Shown piece by piece: positions 4,961-9,412 of a DNA stretch of 9,412 bases. Source of the stretch: Gorillibacterium sp. (lineage in GTDB: Bacteria; Bacillota; Bacilli; Paenibacillales; NBRC-103111); contig JACMJI010000270.1 of NCBI GenBank assembly GCA_014380705.1, positions 1-9,412 of the forward strand. Reading direction: 5' to 3'. Both the position numbers and the translations under genes were made by a program. The notes under the pieces are model-generated. The model was not told the origin of the DNA. It ran no database searches and saw nothing but the letters and a program-made list of their open reading frames with translations. The first letter of the stretch is position 1, and each line of letters begins with the position of its first letter.

Positions 4961-5070
4961 CGGGGATGTCTCCTCGCCGTTATCCATGGAGGCACTCGAT
5001 CATACTGTGGGTTGAAAAACCTTAGACGTGAGTCGTCGCTGGTATGGTGTGAGGCGGGGTTAAATGCCCT
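4961..5070 (+). ncRNA. candidate EAR (epsC) element, structured RNA in the eps mRNA
   Basis: Hand folding gives nested helices: GGGG 4962-4965 with CCCU 5067-5070; CCUCGCC 4972-4978 with GGCGGGG 5053-5059; AUCAUACUG 4999-5007 with UGGUAUGGU 5040-5048 (several G-U pairs). Inside the last helix are two hairpins: GGUU-GAAA-AACC (5010-5021, GNRA loop) and GACG-UGAGU-CGUC (5025-5037). An alternative pairing, GUCUCC 4968-4973 with GGAGGC 4988-4993, could be a switch or pseudoknot. In B. subtilis an eps-associated RNA of about 120 nt sits between epsB and epsC and promotes read-through of terminators in the long operon. Position, size and compact structure agree with that element. The identity is inferred, since no covariance-model search was possible. 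Confidence 0.65.
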
Positions 5071-5101
5071 ATGATTTTTTGTTATCTGAATAATGATGTT
5101 T

Positions 5102-5140
5102 TTATCTATGTGGTTTTTTTTCATAAGACACTATAGATAA
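5102..5140 (+). other. hairpin with U-rich loop before epsC
   Basis: TTATCTAT (5102-5109) pairs with ATAGATAA (5133-5140), extended by GTG (5110-5112) with CAC (5129-5131) across a one-base bulge. The loop contains a run of eight T (5114-5121). It lies between the EAR candidate and the epsC-like start. It is not a standard terminator because the T-run is inside the loop. Its function is unknown. Confidence 0.35.
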
Positions 5141-5195
5141 GAATTTCAAAAAACATTCCGGGTGGTTACAAATGATAACGGAGAGGGTGGAATGT

Positions 5196-7085
5196 ATGGA
5201 TTATCGAAGAAGAATGTCATTAATTATCATCATGGATTCTTCAATTGTACTAACAGCAATCTTTTTCAGTCGCCTTCTTGTAAGTAACACAAACGATGTC
5301 GTAACGGTCTCGTTACTCGCAAGTTCTCTAATGCTGCTATGCAGCCACCATTTTTTTTCGTTTCGTTACAAGCTGTACAAGAAAGCATGGGAGTATGCAA
5401 GCATCGGCGAGCTCCTGATCATTATAAAGGCAGTGACTTATTCCATTTTGACAGCAGGGATTTTACAGGAGATTTTATTTCAAAGTATTTACCTGCGCCT
5501 GCTAGCTGCCACCTGGATGCTGCATATTCTACTGATTGGGGGCTCACGATTTTTCTGGAGAGTGTTTAGGAATGCTTATGGACAAAAGCTGATGAACAAA
5601 AAGCGGACCCTGATTGTTGGAGCTGGCTCTGCCGGAACGATGGTAGCTAGACAACTGCTTTGTAACATGGACGCGGAAATGCTTCCCGTAGGCTTTATTG
5701 ATGACAATGTAAAAAAACAGGGACTTGATATTCTTGGGATACCCGTTGTGGGTGGTGTAGAACAGATCAAGACAGCTATAAGTGAGCTTAGGATTGATAA
5801 TATTGTTATCGCGATTCCCTCTCTGCGGCAAAAAGATTTAAATCGCATTTACGAGGAATGCTCTGGAACAACAGCAAAGACTCAAATCATTCCGATGCTG
5901 GAGGATTTAGCGATGGGGCGGGTGTCGGTTAACCAGTTCCGTGAAATCCAGGTGGAGGATTTACTGGGCCGCCAGCCAGTAGTATTAGACACGGAGATCA
6001 TCTCGGATTCCATCAAAGGCAAGGTCGTTCTTGTTACGGGAGCCGGGGGGTCCATCGGATCAGAAATTTGTCGGCAAATCTCAAGGTTTTCTCCGGCAAG
6101 ATTGATTCTGCTAGGGCATGGGGAGAACAGCATTTACTCGATTGAAATGGAGCTTCGCGGCTTATTTAAGGATAGCAAGATAGATTTTGTTACGGAGATC
6201 GCCGATCTACAGGATGCCAATCGCATGAAAGCACTGATGAAAGCTCATCGACCACAGGTTGTTTATCACGCGGCCGCACACAAGCATGTACCCCTGATGG
6301 AAAGGAATCCGGAGGAAGCGGTCAAGAATAATATGATCGGCACGCTCAATGCAGCTCGGGCGGCAAGTGTCAGCGGGGTGGAGACCTTCGTCATGATTTC
6401 GACGGACAAAGCAGTGAATCCAACCAGCGTGATGGGGGCATCAAAGAGATTAGCGGAAATGATCATTCAATATATGGACAAAACAGGCTATACCAAATTT
6501 GTTGCGGTCAGGTTCGGCAATGTGCTGGGGAGCCGAGGCAGCGTTATTCCGCTTTTTAAGCAACAGATTGCAGCGGGCGGGCCTGTTACCGTAACTCACC
6601 CCGATATGGTTCGTTACTTTATGACGATTCCCGAAGCATCCGCTTTGGTCATTCAGGCCGGGGCACTCGCAAAGGGCGGCGAAATTTTCGTGCTAGACAT
6701 GGGGGAGCCTGTCAAGATTGTGGATCTTGCGAAGAATCTTATTCGATTATCCGGCCACGCAATTGAGGATATTGGGATAACCTTTTCCGGTATCCGACCG
6801 GGCGAGAAGCTGTACGAGGAATTGCTGAAGGATGAGGAGCGGCATGATCAACAGCAGATTTATCCCAAGATTTATGTAGGCAAGACCTCCGAGATTAGCA
6901 TTGAGGAGATCCATGAGATCATCGGAACGTATGAATTCACGGAAAAAGCCAAGTTGAGAGAAAAACTCTTAACCTTAGCAAATCGTAAATCAACAGAAGC
7001 AGCTGCACCTCTGGTCAAAGCAAGCAGTAAAAGAATGTTTAACCCTTTAGATGTTCGGGCAGCAGCAGTAATTCAGGAGCTGTAA
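5196..7085 (+). CDS. epsC: EpsC-like membrane NDP-sugar 4,6-dehydratase
   Basis: A 629-residue polysaccharide-biosynthesis protein of the CapD/WbpM/PglF type; B. subtilis EpsC, a UDP-GlcNAc 4,6-dehydratase, has about 600. Its N-terminal membrane region (about 1-120) is followed by a CoA-binding-like Rossmann domain with GAGSAG (142-147). The SDR dehydratase domain follows, with NAD-binding TGAGGSIG (281-288), HAAAHKHVPLME, STDK (402-405) and VMGASKR, where M413-x3-K417 replaces the usual Tyr-x3-Lys, as is normal in these long dehydratases. IRPGEKLYEELL is also present. It likely makes the 4-keto-6-deoxy precursor of an amino sugar in the exopolysaccharide. The start at 5196 is chosen because GAGG (5183-5186) lies 9 bases upstream and MDYRRRMSLIII fits the family. 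ATG 5172, adding 8 residues behind GGGTGG, is the alternative. Confidence 0.92.
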   Translation: MDYRRRMSLIIIMDSSIVLTAIFFSRLLVSNTNDVVTVSLLASSLMLLCSHHFFSFRYKLYKKAWEYASIGELLIIIKAVTYSILTAGILQEILFQSIYLRLLAATWMLHILLIGGSRFFWRVFRNAYGQKLMNKKRTLIVGAGSAGTMVARQLLCNMDAEMLPVGFIDDNVKKQGLDILGIPVVGGVEQIKTAISELRIDNIVIAIPSLRQKDLNRIYEECSGTTAKTQIIPMLEDLAMGRVSVNQFREIQVEDLLGRQPVVLDTEIISDSIKGKVVLVTGAGGSIGSEICRQISRFSPARLILLGHGENSIYSIEMELRGLFKDSKIDFVTEIADLQDANRMKALMKAHRPQVVYHAAAHKHVPLMERNPEEAVKNNMIGTLNAARAASVSGVETFVMISTDKAVNPTSVMGASKRLAEMIIQYMDKTGYTKFVAVRFGNVLGSRGSVIPLFKQQIAAGGPVTVTHPDMVRYFMTIPEASALVIQAGALAKGGEIFVLDMGEPVKIVDLAKNLIRLSGHAIEDIGITFSGIRPGEKLYEELLKDEERHDQQQIYPKIYVGKTSEISIEEIHEIIGTYEFTEKAKLREKLLTLANRKSTEAAAPLVKASSKRMFNPLDVRAAAVIQEL

Positions 7086-7126
7086 ACATTCCTTATTATT
7101 TTGGTGAAAGGACCTAGGTGAAGCCT

Positions 7127-9412
7127 ATGAGTGGAAAAGTATTATTTTGCGCAACAATCGACAAACACTTCGTGGGCTTTCATCTCCCTTACTTCCAATG
7201 GTTCAAAGAACAAGGCTGGGAAGTCCACACGGCTGCAGCAGGAGTAGCGGTATTGCCAGATGTCGATGTGAAGCATCAAATCGACATTCAGCGCTCTCCT
7301 TTCCGATTGAAGAATATGAAAGCCTACTTCCAGTTAAAAAATATAATCAACGAAAATCAATATGATATTATCCATTGCCACACTCCACTAGGAGGAGTAT
7401 TGGCTCGGCTTGCTGCTCGCGCTGCGAGGAAACGGGGGACGAAGCTCCTCTATACGGCTCATGGCTTTCACTTTAGCAAAGGGGCACCGCTGCTTAACTG
7501 GCTTATTTATTACCCTGTTGAACGGCTGCTTAGTCGGAATACTGACTGCTTGATCACCATCAACCAAGAAGACTACGAGCTAGCTGTCAAGCATCGTTTT
7601 CGGGCGAAAGCCATTGAACTTGTACCTGGTGTGGGTGTTGATCCAGAACGCTTTCAGCCGGTAGATGACCTCAGAAAGGAAGAATTGCGCAGACAATACG
7701 GATACTCAAACGACGCATTTTTGTTGTTCTGCTCAGCGGAATTCAATCGGAATAAAAACCAGCAGCTCATTATTCAGGCTTTTGCCAAGCTCAAGGATGA
7801 GGCTCCACATGCCCGGCTGCTTTTTGCTGGTGACGGCCCACTGCTTACAGCTAGTCGTAAGCTTGCTGTAAGCCTTGGTGTTGGAGGACGCATTGATTTT
7901 CTCGGTCAGCGCAGCGATATTGCGGCACTGCTGCCGATGTGCGATATAGCCGTATCCGCGAGCTTTCGCGAGGGGCTTCCGGTCAATATCATCGAGGCAA
8001 TGGCTTGCCGCCTGCCTGTTATCGCGAGTGTGAATCGAGGGCATAACGAGTTGGTTAACGAAGGAGACAATGGCTGGCTGGTTCAGCCGAATGATAGCCA
8101 CGAACTAGCTTTAAAAACAACCATACTTATGAAAGAACCCCTGCTTAGACGGATGATGGGCACATCGGGGCGTCGTCGAGTAGAATACCGCTACGGACTT
8201 CCAGTTGTACTAGACAGGATGGCGGATATCTACTCCCGCTATATGGCTCAGAAAGCTCAGGCTGCCGAGGCAGGTCTACTTCGAGTCCTTCATATTGTCG
8301 TAAATATGAATCGTGGTGGGGCAGAGACATTGCTCATGAATTTATATCGGAATACGGATCGCCGTATCGTGCAGTTTGATTTTCTCACCTGCAAGGAAGG
8401 CGTGTTCGACGATGAAATCCGCGAGCTTGGTGGAAGAATCCACCGTATTCCCTATGTTTCCGAGGCTGGGCATTCCGGGTACGTTAAAGCGCTGCAGGCT
8501 TTTTATGCGACTCACCCAGAATACAAGGTCGTTCATTCGCATCTCGACAAGATGAGCGGTCTTCCGCTCTCCGTTGCCCATAAATTCGAGATTCCTGTAC
8601 GTATCGCCCACAGTCATAATACCCAAAGTGAAGGCGGTACCCTAGCACGACTATACAAATGGATAGTCGGGACACGGATTACACCGCATGCAACCCATAT
8701 GCTAGCTTGCTCTCAAGCCGCTGCTAAATGGCTTTTTACGAGCAAATCGGAACAGGCTGTTATTCTACCGAATGGCATAGATGTGGAGCAATTCACGTAC
8801 CGTGCGGATATTCGTCGTGAGGTCCGCTCCGAGCTTGGGTTGCCAGAGGGGACATTCGTGATCGGTCATGTTGGACGCTTCGCCCAGCAAAAGAATCATG
8901 GTTTCTTATTGGAGCTATTTAGCCGGTTCCACGATCAAGTAGCCGATTCGGTTTTAGTGTTGGTTGGAGTTGGACCCCTGCAGGAGGAAATGCAAAAACG
9001 GGTTGAAGCCTCTGGACTGGCAGACCATGTCCGATTTCTTGGGGCACGCAGTGATGTGGCCCGCTTGCTTCAAGGTATGGATACATTTGTGTTTCCCTCT
9101 CTTCATGAAGGATTAGGCATTGTCATCATTGAAGCTCAAGCGGCTGGTCTTCCTTGTCTAATCTCCGATTCGATTCCACAGGAAGCGGACTTGGGGTTTG
9201 GCTTTGTTGAAGCATTGCCGCTAACGACCTCCGCGAAATGGATGGAAAAACTTATCCTACTGGTAACAGAAGATAGGTCACGAATCGTTTCTGCGGGAGA
9301 TATTGCAGATAAGGGATACGACATTAAGCAAACAGCAAAGCAGATACAAGATTTCTATGTCACTGTTTCGGTGGGAGGAGCGAAGGATGAAAAAACTGAC
9401 CGTATTCACTCC
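7127..9412 (+). CDS. fused EpsD-EpsF-like double GT4 glycosyltransferase (3' end outside window)
   Basis: An uninterrupted ORF of at least 762 codons, checked line by line, containing two complete GT4/GT-B glycosyltransferases. Domain 1 (1-372) begins MSGKVLFCATIDKHF and has YDIIHCHTPLGGVL, TAHGFHFSKGAPLLNW, NKNQ and the E-x7-E nucleotide-sugar motif at E282/E290. It resembles EpsD. A short Ala/Gln/Glu linker (373-385, MAQKAQAAEAGLL) joins domain 2 (386-about 745). Domain 2 begins RVLHIVVNMNRGGAETLLMN and has RIAHSHNT, GHVGRFAQQKNH and E-x7-E at E661/E669, resembling EpsF. In B. subtilis these are separate proteins with epsE between them. ATG 7127 has AGGTGA (7116-7121) at 5 bases; GTG 7118 is an alternative. 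It probably adds two successive sugars at the inner membrane face. The stop codon lies beyond 9412, so this ORF overlaps the next gene. Confidence 0.9.
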   Translation, partial: MSGKVLFCATIDKHFVGFHLPYFQWFKEQGWEVHTAAAGVAVLPDVDVKHQIDIQRSPFRLKNMKAYFQLKNIINENQYDIIHCHTPLGGVLARLAARAARKRGTKLLYTAHGFHFSKGAPLLNWLIYYPVERLLSRNTDCLITINQEDYELAVKHRFRAKAIELVPGVGVDPERFQPVDDLRKEELRRQYGYSNDAFLLFCSAEFNRNKNQQLIIQAFAKLKDEAPHARLLFAGDGPLLTASRKLAVSLGVGGRIDFLGQRSDIAALLPMCDIAVSASFREGLPVNIIEAMACRLPVIASVNRGHNELVNEGDNGWLVQPNDSHELALKTTILMKEPLLRRMMGTSGRRRVEYRYGLPVVLDRMADIYSRYMAQKAQAAEAGLLRVLHIVVNMNRGGAETLLMNLYRNTDRRIVQFDFLTCKEGVFDDEIRELGGRIHRIPYVSEAGHSGYVKALQAFYATHPEYKVVHSHLDKMSGLPLSVAHKFEIPVRIAHSHNTQSEGGTLARLYKWIVGTRITPHATHMLACSQAAAKWLFTSKSEQAVILPNGIDVEQFTYRADIRREVRSELGLPEGTFVIGHVGRFAQQKNHGFLLELFSRFHDQVADSVLVLVGVGPLQEEMQKRVEASGLADHVRFLGARSDVARLLQGMDTFVFPSLHEGLGIVIIEAQAAGLPCLISDSIPQEADLGFGFVEALPLTTSAKWMEKLILLVTEDRSRIVSAGDIADKGYDIKQTAKQIQDFYVTVSVGGAKDEKTDRIHS
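9387..9412 (+). CDS. start of next eps gene, possibly a GT2 glycosyltransferase (partial)
   Basis: ATG 9387 follows a strong ribosome site, GGGAGGAG (9373-9380), at 6-base spacing and is in a different frame from the double glycosyltransferase. Only MKKLTVFT is visible. Family 2 glycosyltransferases often begin with a strand of this kind before the nucleotide-binding region, and such a gene would fit the operon. Eight residues cannot settle it. Confidence 0.5.

Noticed and set aside
4961..5070. Cyclic-di-GMP riboswitch as explanation of the structured RNA
   Set aside because: A GNRA-capped hairpin is present, but the helix arrangement and conserved core bases of the c-di-GMP-I class are not recognisable; the position between epsB and epsC fits the EAR element better.
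7198..7208. GTTCAAAGAAC inverted repeat inside the glycosyltransferase gene
   Set aside because: The arms are only 3 bases apart instead of 8, and the sequence encodes conserved WFKEQ, so it does not fit the operator pattern.
8243..8285. Sequencing frameshift or missed stop creating an artificial EpsD-EpsF fusion
   Set aside because: The frame is continuous through a plausible linker, and there is no ribosome site before any internal start near 8243 that would mark a separate epsF.
285..9324. Numerous open frames on the minus strand
   Set aside because: All are antisense shadows of clearly recognised + strand genes, without ribosome sites or domain features.

Overview
The window looks like a biofilm-matrix locus of an endospore-forming Bacillales bacterium, most likely a relative of Paenibacillus or Brevibacillus rather than Bacillus subtilis itself. 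That placement is an inference. It rests on a near-canonical TasA N-terminus, an ER-type SipW signal peptidase, AGGAGGTGA-like ribosome binding sites with several GTG/TTG starts, and an eps-type gene order. All real genes are on the + strand.

Layout. (1) 147-1214: a FemAB/GNAT-fold acyl- or aminoacyl-transferase. (2) 1436-3255: a tapA-sipW-tasA operon, consisting of a 99-residue protein in the tapA position, the SipW peptidase and the TasA fibre protein. It has a readable sigma-A promoter (1367-1395) and ends in a 48-bp perfect palindrome that acts as terminator. (3) 3501 to the window end: an eps operon with its own promoter (3435-3463). It encodes an EpsA/Wzz-like co-polymerase, an EpsB-like protein whose ATP-binding motifs are broken, a structured RNA at the position of the EAR/epsC element, an EpsC-like 4,6-dehydratase, a very long ORF fusing an EpsD-like to an EpsF-like glycosyltransferase, and the first codons of another gene. 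In B. subtilis the tapA and eps operons lie far apart on the chromosome; here they are adjacent.

Common control. Six copies of a 16-bp inverted repeat, GTTC-N3-AT-N3-GAAY, lie only in the non-coding gaps: two before the FemAB-like gene, one at the start of the tapA-like transcript, two bracketing the eps promoter and one before the structured RNA. A seventh, imperfect copy follows the FemAB-like gene. The half-site fits the B. subtilis SinR consensus GTTCTYT, and the 16-bp spacing fits paired SinR half-sites. The simplest reading is one SinR-type repressor, encoded elsewhere, controlling the protein-fibre module, the polysaccharide module and the FemAB-like enzyme together.

Most unusual points: the minimal TapA-like protein, the apparent BY-kinase pseudokinase, the EpsD-EpsF fusion, and the FemAB-like gene sharing the matrix operators. 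No tRNA, rRNA, CRISPR array, insertion sequence or phage gene was seen.
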